Assembly (NCBI RefSeq): GCF_003347515.1
Contig: NZ_QEII01000304.1
Coordinates: 1-64,000 of the forward strand
Reading direction: 5' to 3'
DNA: 64,000 nucleotides
Source of the DNA: Rhodoferax ferrireducens
GTDB taxonomy: Bacteria; Pseudomonadota; Gammaproteobacteria; Burkholderiales; Burkholderiaceae_C
Shown: positions 17,498-26,274 of the stretch, one piece after another
How positions within the stretch are numbered: position 1 is the first letter of the stretch
How the letters are laid out: each line of letters opens with the position of its first letter
Position numbers and translations under genes: made by a program
The notes under the pieces: generated by a model
Database searches by the model: none
Seen by the model: the letters and a program-made list of their open reading frames with translations, nothing else
Told to the model about the DNA's origin: nothing

Positions 17498-18678
17498 GAA
17501 AGCAAGGCCTTCAATCGTTCAATGGCCTGCTGCAACTGCGGCATGGCGCTGGCGGTGGAAAAACGGATGAAGTTGTGTGTTTCGGCGGTACCAAAGTCGC
17601 GTCCGGGCGTGACGGCGACGTGGGCTCGTTTCATCAGCTCAAACGAAAGGTTCCAGCTGTCCTTGATATCCAATCTCTTGCAGGCGGCGGAGCAGTCGGC
17701 CCAGGCGTAAAAAGCGCCGTCGGGCATCACTGGCACGTTCAGGTCCAAGGCATTGAGTGCGGGGATGAAGTAGTCGCGCCGGGCCTTGAATTCGGCGCGT
17801 CGCCGTTCGTATTCGGCAATGCTTTCTGCCTCAAAGCAGGCCAGGGCGGCGTACTGCGAAATCGTGCTGGGGCAGATAAACAGGTTTTGGGCCAGGCGCT
17901 CGATGACGGGCACGACGCGTTCGGGCACCACCATCCAGCCCAGCCGCCAGCCGGTCATGTTGAAGTATTTGCTGAAACTGTTGATGCTGATGAGATTCTC
18001 ATCCAGCGCTAGCGCGGTCTGGCCATATTGCGCGTCATAGCTCAGGCCGAGGTAGATCTCGTCCACCAGCGTGATGCCGCCCTTGTCGCTGACCACCTCA
18101 TGAATGCGGCGCAGCTCGGCTGGGTGAATGGATGTACCGGTGGGATTGGAGGGTGAGGCCAGCAACACGCCCCGGGTCTTCTCGCTCCAGGCGGCCTGCA
18201 CCTTGTCGGCGCTGAGTTGAAAGCGCTCGGCCGCCGTGGTTGGGATCAGCACCGCCGTACCATCCGCTGCGCTCACAAAATGCCGGTTGCACGGGTAGCT
18301 GGGGTCGGGCATGAGAATCTCGTCACCCGATTCGATCAGGGCCAGGCAGGCCAGTTGCAGGGCGGCGGAGGCGCCGGCCGTGATCACAATGCGGCCGGCG
18401 GGCACTGTGACGTTAAAACGCTGCATGTACCAGTCGCTGATACGCTCACGCAGTGCCGGCATGCCCGTTGCCTGCGTGTAGTGCGTCAAGCCGTCGCGCA
18501 CGGCTTTGCAGGCAGCTTCCTGGACCAGCGGTGGGGCGGTAAAGTCTGGCTCGCCAATGTTCAGAAAGATCATGGGCGAGGCCGTGTGCGCGACCTCCTG
18601 GGCCATGGCAGAGGCCGCCTTGGCCACCTCCATCACATAAAACGGCTCAATGCGCTGCGCACGCCCGGAAATTTTCAT
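17494..18678 (-). CDS. PLP-dependent class I/II aminotransferase
   Basis: Protein of 394 aa. Fold type I aminotransferase with the PLP lysine in SINSFSKYFNMTGWRLGW, the aspartate/tyrosine pair in TLVDEIYLGLSYD and the C-terminal arginine in NFIRFS that binds the substrate carboxylate. Substrate is not decided by these motifs; aspartate/tyrosine or alanine type is plausible. It is wedged between nusB and ybgC with 4-bp overlaps on both sides. Confidence 0.9.
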   Translation of the reverse strand: MKISGRAQRIEPFYVMEVAKAASAMAQEVAHTASPMIFLNIGEPDFTAPPLVQEAACKAVRDGLTHYTQATGMPALRERISDWYMQRFNVTVPAGRIVITAGASAALQLACLALIESGDEILMPDPSYPCNRHFVSAADGTAVLIPTTAAERFQLSADKVQAAWSEKTRGVLLASPSNPTGTSIHPAELRRIHEVVSDKGGITLVDEIYLGLSYDAQYGQTALALDENLISINSFSKYFNMTGWRLGWMVVPERVVPVIERLAQNLFICPSTISQYAALACFEAESIAEYERRRAEFKARRDYFIPALNALDLNVPVMPDGAFYAWADCSAACKRLDIKDSWNLSFELMKRAHVAVTPGRDFGTAETHNFIRFSTASAMPQLQQAIERLKALLS

Positions 18679-19211
18679 GAGCGGGATTTACCCCGGTCTG
18701 CGGCCATCTCAGCAGCACGCAGAGTCGGCGCCAGTCCGTTCAACACCGCGTTGACGTATTTGTGGCCGTCGGTGCCGCCAAACTCTTTGGCCAGCTCCAC
18801 GCATTCATTCAGTACCACGCGCCACGGCACATCCAGGCAATGCTTGAACTCATAAGCGCCTATCCACATGACGGCGTGCTCAACCGGTGAAATTTCTGCG
18901 AGCTTGCGGTCCAGCAGGGGCAGAAGCAGGACGTCTAATTCAGCCGCTTCTTCGGTGCAGCCATGCAGCAAAGCATCAAAGTGCACGGAATCCGATTTTG
19001 AAAATCCCGCTAGATCCCGCGTGAACGCATCAATGTCGTCCACGGCGTTCTTGCCAACCAGGGTTTGGTACAACGCCTGCAACGCAAATTCGCGGGCGCG
19101 TGAACGCTCCGATTTGCTGCCAGCCTTGCGCGCACCGGTGCTTGTGAGGCCGGTACGGGGCTGGCGGGGCGGGCGGTTGCCCGCAGGTTTGGGGCTTAGT
19201 TCATTCATCAA
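18675..19211 (-). CDS. nusB: transcription antitermination factor NusB
   Basis: Protein of 178 aa; a basic, disordered N-terminal ~30 residues precedes the all-helical NusB domain (RSRAREFALQALYQ ... VVLNECVELAKEFGGTDGHKYVNAVL). NusB with NusE binds boxA RNA in rRNA antitermination. It is coupled by ATGA overlaps to ribH before and the aminotransferase after it, the common ribH-nusB order. Confidence 0.96.
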   Translation of the reverse strand: MMNELSPKPAGNRPPRQPRTGLTSTGARKAGSKSERSRAREFALQALYQTLVGKNAVDDIDAFTRDLAGFSKSDSVHFDALLHGCTEEAAELDVLLLPLLDRKLAEISPVEHAVMWIGAYEFKHCLDVPWRVVLNECVELAKEFGGTDGHKYVNAVLNGLAPTLRAAEMAADRGKSRS

Positions 19212-19681
19212 ATTTCTTCCAGCAGGTTGGCCATTTCTACGGCGACATGGGCGGCATCGCGCCCTTTTTCGGTTTTTCTGGCTATCGCCTGCTCCAGATT
19301 CTCGGTCGTGAGAATCGCGTTGGCGATGGGCAACTGGTAGTCGAGTGCGACCCGGCTCACGCCGGCGCCGGATTCATTTGCGACCAACTCAAAATGGTAG
19401 GTTTCGCCCCGAATAATGCAGCCAATGGCCACCAGCGCGTCGTATTTCAGTTTTTCGGCCATGGCCATCAGGGCGACCGGGACTTCCAGCGCGCCGGGCA
19501 CCAGCACCAGGTCTATGTTTTTTTCCAGCACGCCCAGCGCGATCAGTTCACTCTTGCAAGCCTCGGCCAGTGCGTTGGTAATGGGCTCGTTAAAACGGGC
19601 CTGCACGATGCCAATGGTCAGTTTTTTGCCATTCAAGCGGTTGTCCGTGGAATCCAGTGTTCCTTTGTCTGCGCCAAACAT
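19208..19681 (-). CDS. ribH: 6,7-dimethyl-8-ribityllumazine synthase
   Basis: Protein of 157 aa from the ATG at 19681; the open frame runs 15 codons further upstream into ribBX but those residues are not conserved. Lumazine synthase motifs are clear: VQARFNEPIT, VPGALEVPVAL, AIGCIIRGETYHFELVANE. It condenses 5-amino-6-ribitylaminouracil with 3,4-dihydroxy-2-butanone 4-phosphate. The gap to ribBX is 10 bp. Confidence 0.96.
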   Translation of the reverse strand: MFGADKGTLDSTDNRLNGKKLTIGIVQARFNEPITNALAEACKSELIALGVLEKNIDLVLVPGALEVPVALMAMAEKLKYDALVAIGCIIRGETYHFELVANESGAGVSRVALDYQLPIANAILTTENLEQAIARKTEKGRDAAHVAVEMANLLEEI

Positions 19682-19691
19682 GATTCTTCCT

Positions 19692-20807
19692 TTACTTCGT
19701 GACGTAGCCGGCAATTTCCAGGCCATAGCCTGTCATGCTGGGCATGCGGCGGGGATTGCCCATGAGGTTCATTTTGTGCACGCCGCATTCGCGCAGGATT
19801 TGCGCGCCAATGCCATAGCTGCGCAAGTCCATGCGACCGCGTTCCGGGCCATGGCTGGCACGGGCGGTGCCGTCGATTTGCGCCAGCAATTGCTCGGCAC
19901 TCTCGCCACAGTTGAGCAAGACCACCACGCCTTGACCCTCCGAGGCGATGCGTGCCAGGCTGGCATCCAGACTCCAGGAGTGCATGGCACGGCCCACTTC
20001 CAGCGCGTCCAGCACCGACAGCGGTTCGTGTACGCGGGCCAATACCGTATCATCCGACGTCCACTGGCCCTTGACCAGCGCCAGATGAACGCCGTGGGCG
20101 GTCTTGTCCTTGAAGGCGTGAAGCGTGAATTCGCCAAAGGCTGTGTTGAGGGCGCGCGTGGCCACCTTCTCAACCAGGGACTCGACCCGGCTGCGATGCG
20201 CGATCAGATCGGCAATCGTGCCAATCTTGAGCCCGTGCTGGGCCGCAAACAGTTGCAGGTCAGGCAAACGCGCCATGGTGCCGTCGTCATTCATGATTTC
20301 GCAGATCACCGATGCCGGCGAGCAGCCGGCCATGGCCGCCAGGTCGCAACCGGCTTCGGTGTGGCCGGCGCGCATCAGCACGCCGCCTTCGACCGCCTGC
20401 AAGGGGAAGATATGGCCGGGTTGAACCAGGTCGTCAGCAGTGGCGTTCTTGGCGACAGCGGCTTGCACGGTGCGGGCGCGGTCTGCGGCAGAGATACCAG
20501 TAGTCACGCCTTCAGCGGCCTCAATGGAGACCGTGAACGCCGTCCCCTTTTTGTCGCCATTGCGCAGCGCCATGGGCGGCAATTGCAAACGTTCGCAACG
20601 TTCGCGCGTGAGGGTCAGGCAAATCAGGCCGCGGCCAAAACGCGCCATGAAGTTAATCGCGTCAGCCGTCACATGGTCGGCGGCGAGCACCAGATCGCCT
20701 TCGTTCTCACGGTCTTCTTCGTCAACCAGAATCACCATGCGTCCGGCGCGCATATCAGCCACGATGTCTTCAACCGGAGAAATTGCCACGGGGGAGGGGG
20801 CGGTCAT
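19692..20807 (-). CDS. ribBX: 3,4-dihydroxy-2-butanone 4-phosphate synthase with degenerate GTP cyclohydrolase II-like domain (RibBX type)
   Basis: Protein of 371 aa. Residues about 1-200 form a normal RibB domain (DEEDRENEGDLV, HTEAGCDLAAMAG, ICEIMNDDG). The C-terminal half aligns with GTP cyclohydrolase II at its edges (GEFTLHAFKD, HLALVKG, LRSYGIGAQILRECGV) but lacks the zinc cysteine cluster CxxGDVxGSxxCDCG and the RQEGRGIGL segment; these are replaced by unrelated sequence. It should therefore make only the four-carbon precursor, and a separate ribA must exist outside the window. Sits between ribE and ribH. Confidence 0.9.
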   Translation of the reverse strand: MTAPSPVAISPVEDIVADMRAGRMVILVDEEDRENEGDLVLAADHVTADAINFMARFGRGLICLTLTRERCERLQLPPMALRNGDKKGTAFTVSIEAAEGVTTGISAADRARTVQAAVAKNATADDLVQPGHIFPLQAVEGGVLMRAGHTEAGCDLAAMAGCSPASVICEIMNDDGTMARLPDLQLFAAQHGLKIGTIADLIAHRSRVESLVEKVATRALNTAFGEFTLHAFKDKTAHGVHLALVKGQWTSDDTVLARVHEPLSVLDALEVGRAMHSWSLDASLARIASEGQGVVVLLNCGESAEQLLAQIDGTARASHGPERGRMDLRSYGIGAQILRECGVHKMNLMGNPRRMPSMTGYGLEIAGYVTK

Positions 20808-20861
20808 GCGAGTATCTTTCAGGAGGTGTTTGGGTAAGGAAGGTGCCAGAGCGGCAGCGCA

Positions 20862-21506
20862 TCAAGGCGCGACCGGGCTAGGCTGCTGCGGGTCTGCGCT
20901 GAGCATCCGCTCGACATAGCGCGCGATTAAATCAATCTCTAAATTAACCTGTGATCCAGGCTTCAGCGTTCCAAGGGCTGTATTTTTAACCGTGTGCGGG
21001 ATCAAGTTGATACTGGCTTCGCAGCCGGTCTCCAGATCCTGGATGCGGTTCACGGTCAGGCTGACGCCATTAACTGTAATTGACCCTTTGTAGGCGAGGT
21101 ATTTGGCCAGTGCTTTGGGCGCCAGCACACGCAGATCCCAGCTTTCGCCAACCTGCGCAAAATGCGTCACTTCGCCAATGCCATCGACATGGCCGGACAC
21201 CATGTGGCCGCCCAGCCGGTCATTGGCGCGCAGGGCTTTTTCAAGGTTGATGGCGCCAGTCTGGCCCAGCCCGGCAGTCTTGGCCAGCGATTCGGCGGAG
21301 ATGTCGACCTTGAACTGACGGTGTGCTGCGTCAAACTCGGTCACGGTCATGCAGGCCCCATTCAGCGCGATGCTGTCGCCTAGGCCGACGTCGTCGAGAT
21401 AGGCAGCCGGGCACTCAATGGTGAGGCGTTTGCCGTGGGTTGAAGAGCTGCCGAGGGCGTTGGCGGCGACGATGCACCCCATGCCGGTGATGATTCCAGT
21501 AAACAT
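20862..21506 (-). CDS. ribE: riboflavin synthase alpha subunit
   Basis: Protein of 214 aa starting MFTGIITGMG, the hallmark N terminus. Two tandem lumazine-binding repeats (about 1-97 and 98-195) are visible; the second has GHMVSGHVDGIGEV and the first LTIECPAAYLDDVGLGDSIALNGACMTV. Converts two lumazine molecules to riboflavin. Lies 54 bp before ribBX and 57 bp after ribD. Confidence 0.96.
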   Translation of the reverse strand: MFTGIITGMGCIVAANALGSSSTHGKRLTIECPAAYLDDVGLGDSIALNGACMTVTEFDAAHRQFKVDISAESLAKTAGLGQTGAINLEKALRANDRLGGHMVSGHVDGIGEVTHFAQVGESWDLRVLAPKALAKYLAYKGSITVNGVSLTVNRIQDLETGCEASINLIPHTVKNTALGTLKPGSQVNLEIDLIARYVERMLSADPQQPSPVAP

Positions 21507-21563
21507 CCGGCTATTTTCGCAGGGAAAGCGCCCTTGGCCGGGCTGGGCGCCAAAACTTGTCGC

Positions 21564-22682
21564 CTAAAACTGGTCACGACCCGGAATTCGGGCCACGATG
21601 CGCAGGTCGGGCCCCAGCATGTCGGTGGACTTGAACGCCAGCGGAATGGCCTGGGACAGCTCGGATAAAGGTCCAAAACTGGCCATGTCGCGGCCCTGGC
21701 CTATGAGTTTGGGGGCCAGGTAAACCACAAATTCGTCCACCAGCCCTTCGCGAATCAGGGAGCCATTGAGCTTGTGGCCGGCTTCTACATGCAGTTCATT
21801 GATCTCGCGTGCAGCGAGATCGCGCAGCATGGCGGCCAAGTCGACCTTGCCTTGCGTGCCGGCTTGCTGGCCCGGCAGGTAGATGACGGTGGCACCCAAC
21901 GCTTCCAACGCTGTTTTTTTGGCATGGTTTGGCACTGCAGCGTAGATATACAGAGCGCGACCAGCTATGAAAAGATGAGCATCCAGTGGCATCTCAAGGC
22001 GACTGTCCACGACGACCAGATGCGGCTGGCGGGGTGTATCCACCAAGCGCACGTCCAATCGCGGGTTGTCTGCCAGCACGGTGCCAATGCCCGTGAGCAC
22101 AGCGCAGGCGCGGGCGCGCCAGGCGTGGCCATCGGTGCGGGCGGCATCTGAGGTGATCCATTGGCTGGCGCCGTTGTTTAACGCAGTCTTGCCATCCAGC
22201 GAGGCGGCGATTTTCATGCGCACCCAAGGGGTTTTCCGGATCATGCGGCTGAAGAAGCCGATGTTGAGTTCGCGGGATTCTGCTGCACCGGGGCCGACCA
22301 CCACTTCGATGCCTGCAGCGCGAAGACGGTCAAAGCCTTGGCCGGAGACGAGTGGGTTGGGATCGGCGATGGATGCGACAACTTTTTTGATACCGGCGGC
22401 GATCAGAGCATCGCAGCAGGGACCGGTGCGGCCGTGGTGGGAGCAGGGCTCCAAAGTGACATAAGCGGTAGCGCCCACGACCGAGTGGCCGCGAGCACTA
22501 GCATCTCGCAACGCTATGATTTCCGCATGTGGGCCACCGGCATGTTGGGTGTGACCTTGGCCGAGCACTTGCCCGTCGGGGCTGGCGAGGATGCAGCCTA
22601 CGCGGGGGTTTGGGGAGGTGAGCAGCAGGCTTTGGGTGGCCAGCGCCAAGGCTTGTGCAAGGAAAACGGTGGTATCAGGCAT
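21564..22682 (-). CDS. ribD: bifunctional diaminohydroxyphosphoribosylaminopyrimidine deaminase / 5-amino-6-(5-phosphoribosylamino)uracil reductase
   Basis: Protein of 372 aa. N-terminal cytidine-deaminase-like domain with zinc ligands H52 (in HAEIIAL, E54 catalytic), C80 and C89; C-terminal reductase domain (about 150-365) of the DHFR-like fold with RMKIAASLDGKTAL and LHVEAGHKLNGSLI. Performs steps two and three of riboflavin synthesis. First gene of the rib-tol cluster. Around residues 234-247 the coding sequence overlaps a degenerate copy of the dispersed repeat. Confidence 0.95.
   Translation of the reverse strand: MPDTTVFLAQALALATQSLLLTSPNPRVGCILASPDGQVLGQGHTQHAGGPHAEIIALRDASARGHSVVGATAYVTLEPCSHHGRTGPCCDALIAAGIKKVVASIADPNPLVSGQGFDRLRAAGIEVVVGPGAAESRELNIGFFSRMIRKTPWVRMKIAASLDGKTALNNGASQWITSDAARTDGHAWRARACAVLTGIGTVLADNPRLDVRLVDTPRQPHLVVVDSRLEMPLDAHLFIAGRALYIYAAVPNHAKKTALEALGATVIYLPGQQAGTQGKVDLAAMLRDLAAREINELHVEAGHKLNGSLIREGLVDEFVVYLAPKLIGQGRDMASFGPLSELSQAIPLAFKSTDMLGPDLRIVARIPGRDQF
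21940..21980 (-). repeat. degenerate dispersed element inside ribD
   Basis: GCGC, AGCTAT and an AAAAGATGAGC tail keep the order seen in better copies, but the GGGCTAGAG half is not recognisable. It falls in the reductase domain of RibD. Assignment is tentative. Confidence 0.4.
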
Positions 22683-22740
22683 GAAGGGTTTGGCGTATGG
22701 GTTGGCTATTCAAAGTAATCTGGCGCAAATCCATGATCTG

Positions 22741-22775
22741 CTCGTCATACCGGACTTGATCCGGTATCTATGCAT
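22741..22775. repeat. CCGG-centred palindromic intergenic repeat
   Basis: Contains ATACCGG-ACTTGAT-CCGGTAT, a 7-bp perfect inverted repeat (22747-22767) flanked by CGTC and CTATGC. Elements of this appearance (CCGGACTTGATCCGG core) recur in intergenic DNA of many proteobacteria. Only one copy is seen here. It lies just upstream of ribD, next to a copy of the TAGCTA-type element. Confidence 0.6.
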
Positions 22776-22788
22776 CGAATTTTATATG

Positions 22789-22844
22789 GAAAATAGCCAT
22801 CTAGCCCATGCTATATATGCGCAAGTAGCTATTTAATCTGTAGC
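22789..22844 (-). repeat. dispersed palindromic element between ribD and the nuclease remnant
   Basis: Read on the minus strand it has AAATAGCTACTTGCGC, an AT-rich middle, GGGCTAGATGGC and a TTTTCC tail. The stop codon of the nuclease remnant (TAG at 22829-22831) is formed inside this element. Confidence 0.8.
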
Positions 22845-23235
22845 GTCTCAACCTCAAAACCGACGATGTTTCGGGTGGCTTTGCTGAACTCAACCCCGAT
22901 CAGGTGGATCGGCTCGCCACGGGCTTTGAATTTGTCGGGATAGCCTTGGGACTTGATTTGCTACAGGGCATTGCTGTCCTACTTTGCAGCAGGCTGTCAT
23001 TGAGCGCGGCTTGCACCTCAAGGTTCGGGTATTTCAGCCTCAACTCCAGACGCCCCAAAATACTGCGGTGGCTGGCAATGGTCAGATAGCCCGCCTGAAA
23101 CATCAGTGCTTCTACCGGAATGTTGTCCACATCAACGGTTGAGAGCAGTGCCTCAGTGGCCACGATGCGCGTCAGGTCGGGCGTGAACTGCTGGCGTTGT
23201 TGCAGCAGTTTGATCAAAAACGTGGGCGTGCCCGC
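22829..23235 (-). pseudogene. remnant of an AAA-ATPase-like / PD-(D/E)XK nuclease family protein
   Basis: Two fragments in different frames resemble the C-terminal part of the large AAA-ATPase_like plus DUF1703 nuclease family. Upstream piece (23235-22950): GTPTFLIKLLQQR, then FQAGYLTI and RLKYPNLEVQAALNDSLL. Downstream piece (about 22965-22829, other frame): SQGYPDKFKARGEPIHLIGVEF and VGFEVETLQIK followed by TAG. The roughly 100 residues of the nuclease core expected between them are missing, so there was an internal deletion plus frameshift; the N-terminal ATPase part is gone. The remnant abuts the stop codon of the next gene. Confidence 0.7.
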
Positions 23236-25458
23236 CTATAGTTCAACGGCGGACAATTCAAAACGGTAACTCGGCGGAATCTTTTTCAGGATGGATTCTT
23301 TCGCCGGTTCAGGTGTGGCGCTAAGGGCTGCACGGTATGCTTTCAGGGCTTTGTCGTGGTCCTTGACTTCCATTTTTTCGCTGTAAATCTCACCCAGTTT
23401 TAGCCACCCATCCGTAGCCTCTCCTGGCCATCGGTCAATGCGAAGTTCCAGCGCCTGGATCATCAGTGACCAGTCGTGGGTTCGAGCGCCAAATAAATAC
23501 GCCGCGTACACCAAGTCGTAGTCGATGACACCATCTTTGAAAAGCATCTTGATTTCCTGTGCGGCCTGGTGCTCCTGGCCGGTACGCTCCAGAAACATCA
23601 CGTTGAGGGTACGAACTGCTGGGGCAGTAGGTTGCAGCCGCTTGGCGCGTTCCAGGTATTTCTGTGCTTGCTGCAGGTTACCTCCCACAAGATACGCTCT
23701 TGAAATGTTTGCAATGATGGCTACAACATTCGGACGTGACTCCAAAACTGATTCCCATATCCATAGCGCATTTTTCCAGTCGCCCCAGCTGGCCATCTCG
23801 TCGGCAGCCATGGGGGTGAGTTTGCGATAGTGTCTGTTCAAGTCGATGCCACTGCGCATCAGCGCAAGGACTTCTTCCTTGGTAGCATTCCAGTAGGGGT
23901 TATTCGGCTGACCTGACTTGGAAATGGTGAGGGCCAATTTGATGCCTCTAACCAGGGTGCGTTCACAGTAAGCAGCGCGCTGGGTGATATAGATGGCCAA
24001 CATCATGCAGGCCACGCTAACGGCCAATGCCAATTTCAAGGCGTTTGCTTTGTACATGGTTTGGCTGGAGAGCAGCCTCCCCCGTAAACCAAGACTGGCA
24101 TCAGAACCAGCCAACAGGCCAAGGCTCACGGCAAACAGGGCACCGGTGCTTGCCATGCGCCAGGGGAATCCGGCATTACTGACAATCAACAGCATCAGAA
24201 TGCTTGCCAGTGCTGTTGCTCGAAGCAGTATCTGCTGTTGGTTGGGATCTTTGGTCGCAGTCCATGTTGTTCTAGCCGAGTAGGCAAGATACGCAAACAG
24301 CAGTCCCAAAAACAGCCAACCCAACACACCATATTCAGCCAGCAACTGCAAGAACTCGTTGTGGGCGTAAAAATCAGTCTCCAATTGGGTGCCAGCCCGT
24401 TGATAAAGTGGTGCCTGTACCTCCCACGCGCCAGCGCCAACGCCTGTGACCGGGTTCGCCGCAATCATTCGTCCTGTGGCGAACCACATTACGGAGCGAA
24501 TTGAAAAAGAGCCAGTGGTGTATTCATCGGTCTGCATCATCGACATCGCTCGACCGGTTGCCCGCACGAGCGCGTTGACCGGCCCGAACTCGCTGATGAG
24601 TTTTGGATTCCCGGTGGGGATTAAGCCGAGCACCAGGGTGGTCCCTAGCAAGATGGCCCCAGCCACGACCGCTTTGCGCCGATTCCAGGCAAATGCTTCC
24701 AGTTGTTTTCTGCTCCTGAAGTAGAGCAGAAGCAATAGCGGCGCCAGAACAAGCAAAGCAATCAGTGCTGAACGGGTACCCGTCATCATCAGCGCGGCCA
24801 GATTCATTCCAATGCTGGCCGCAAGTGCGAACGCCTGTTGGTTGCTTCGGGATTTAAGGAGCAAGTAAACGGAGTAGGGCATTGCACTGATGGAAAATTC
24901 AGCGAAAAAATTCCTGTTAACAAACGTCGAGGCAGGATTGGGGCCCTGGGGAAACAGGTTGAAATCATTCAGAAACTGCATAACAGTCCACACCGATGCC
25001 AGCGTGACGCCCAGATGAATGCCCCAAGGCAGGCGCCTTTCCAGATCTGATAGCCGGGTGTTCATGCACAACCACAGGATCAGGCCGAAGAGGAACCAGC
25101 GGATGGCTTCAACGCCTGCCAGATAGGCGTGCGACCAAACCATGCTGCCTACAGCGTAGCCAGCTAGTGCCAGCGGCAGCCAAAGAAGTCCATGCCAGAC
25201 CAGCATTGTCGGTTTGCCGAGGTGCCGCCAGAAAAACAACAAACCAGCGCTCAGACTGAACAGCGACACAATCGCCGACTTGAGCGTGTCCTGCAGCATT
25301 TCCTCGCTGGGCACACCCATTGCAGGCGCCATGACCATCATCAGGCCAAGCAACAGGCCGACCCACCGGCCGGTTTGATCTTCCATCATCGTCACCTCCA
25401 GCGCAGTTGCTGCTGCTGGAAGTGTGGTTTTCCTTGAATTCTTGGCCTTGGTATTCAT
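23236..25458 (-). CDS. O-antigen ligase / PglL-type oligosaccharyltransferase family membrane protein
   Basis: Protein of 740 aa. About ten to twelve hydrophobic segments span residues 30-470. A large periplasmic loop near residues 300-370 contains TGVGAGAWEVQAPLYQ and a HNEFLQLLAEYG motif; this HNxxLQ-type histidine is typical of Wzy_C / O-antigen ligase and pilin O-oligosaccharyltransferases. The C-terminal ~250 residues are TPR-like. It is divergent from the minor-pilin operon, which favours a role in pilin glycosylation, but lipopolysaccharide ligation cannot be excluded. No glycan synthesis genes are nearby. Confidence 0.8.
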   Translation of the reverse strand: MNTKAKNSRKTTLPAAATALEVTMMEDQTGRWVGLLLGLMMVMAPAMGVPSEEMLQDTLKSAIVSLFSLSAGLLFFWRHLGKPTMLVWHGLLWLPLALAGYAVGSMVWSHAYLAGVEAIRWFLFGLILWLCMNTRLSDLERRLPWGIHLGVTLASVWTVMQFLNDFNLFPQGPNPASTFVNRNFFAEFSISAMPYSVYLLLKSRSNQQAFALAASIGMNLAALMMTGTRSALIALLVLAPLLLLLYFRSRKQLEAFAWNRRKAVVAGAILLGTTLVLGLIPTGNPKLISEFGPVNALVRATGRAMSMMQTDEYTTGSFSIRSVMWFATGRMIAANPVTGVGAGAWEVQAPLYQRAGTQLETDFYAHNEFLQLLAEYGVLGWLFLGLLFAYLAYSARTTWTATKDPNQQQILLRATALASILMLLIVSNAGFPWRMASTGALFAVSLGLLAGSDASLGLRGRLLSSQTMYKANALKLALAVSVACMMLAIYITQRAAYCERTLVRGIKLALTISKSGQPNNPYWNATKEEVLALMRSGIDLNRHYRKLTPMAADEMASWGDWKNALWIWESVLESRPNVVAIIANISRAYLVGGNLQQAQKYLERAKRLQPTAPAVRTLNVMFLERTGQEHQAAQEIKMLFKDGVIDYDLVYAAYLFGARTHDWSLMIQALELRIDRWPGEATDGWLKLGEIYSEKMEVKDHDKALKAYRAALSATPEPAKESILKKIPPSYRFELSAVEL

Positions 25459-25695
25459 GGTAATTTGGTGTTCAACAGCGTCACTCTTTTAGTCTTTTAG
25501 CTCTGCAGCACTGCAAAGAACTGTGTTTCAAATTTCAAGAAAAGTAACGCAAGATCCAATGTCTGAATGATATTTCCATAGAAAATTAGCCTAGTTTGTG
25601 AATAAAAACAGCGGATTCTCACCATTTGTCTGCTCAAAATGACCGTTCTTCGCAGCAGCTTATCAAGGTCCATTGCAGCACACTAAAGTCAAACT

Positions 25696-26274
25696 ATGTC
25701 ACGCCATTCCTTCAAAGTTCATGTAAGGGGATTCTCATTGATTGAGGTCCTGATTTCCATTTTGATTCTGTCATTTGGTGTTCTGGCCATGGGTGGGCTC
25801 CAACTTGCAACGCTCAAGAGCAACCAGATCGCCGGAAACTCATCCATGGCAGCGACCTTGGCCAAGGACTACACGGAAATGATGCGGTCGAATTGGACGG
25901 TGTCAAACAACACCTCCACGGTGGCTGGCGTTAACCCCTATCTGTTTGACTCGAATGACATCACAAAGACATCTACCTATTGCACAACGATGGGAACGAC
26001 AAGCACGATGGCAGCCTTGCATGTCGCCGACTGGGCGCAAAGGGTCAGTTGCCAATTGCCGTCGGCACGTGCCGTTGTTTGTAGGGACCCTGCGCCGCGC
26101 AATGCCGATGGAAGTTATCGTTGGAGTTGTGGCGCCAACGACAGCGCCACGGTATCGATCAAGATCGGATGGATCGATAAGCGTGAAAGTATCGAGCGCG
26201 GCACCACGACCGTGAGTGCAACGCCGCTCAATCCGCAATTGGTGATGTCTGGCATGACGGGGTACGCAGAATGA
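25696..26274 (+). CDS. pilV: type IV pilus minor pilin / modification protein PilV
   Basis: Protein of 192 aa. Class III prepilin signal: short basic leader, cleavage G then FSLIEVLISILILSFGVLAMGGLQLATLKSN, typical of PilV. Processed by prepilin peptidase PilD and part of the priming complex at the pilus tip. First gene of the pilVWX-Y1-E-fimT operon; its stop overlaps pilW by 4 bp. The 237-bp upstream gap is AT-rich and holds the operon promoter; I could not fix its -35/-10. Confidence 0.87.
   Translation: MSRHSFKVHVRGFSLIEVLISILILSFGVLAMGGLQLATLKSNQIAGNSSMAATLAKDYTEMMRSNWTVSNNTSTVAGVNPYLFDSNDITKTSTYCTTMGTTSTMAALHVADWAQRVSCQLPSARAVVCRDPAPRNADGSYRWSCGANDSATVSIKIGWIDKRESIERGTTTVSATPLNPQLVMSGMTGYAE

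Noticed and set aside
20808..20861. FMN riboswitch before ribBX
   Set aside because: The gap is only 54 bp and lacks the AGGGTGCA and GGGGATCGGTG-type conserved blocks; none is seen upstream of ribD either.
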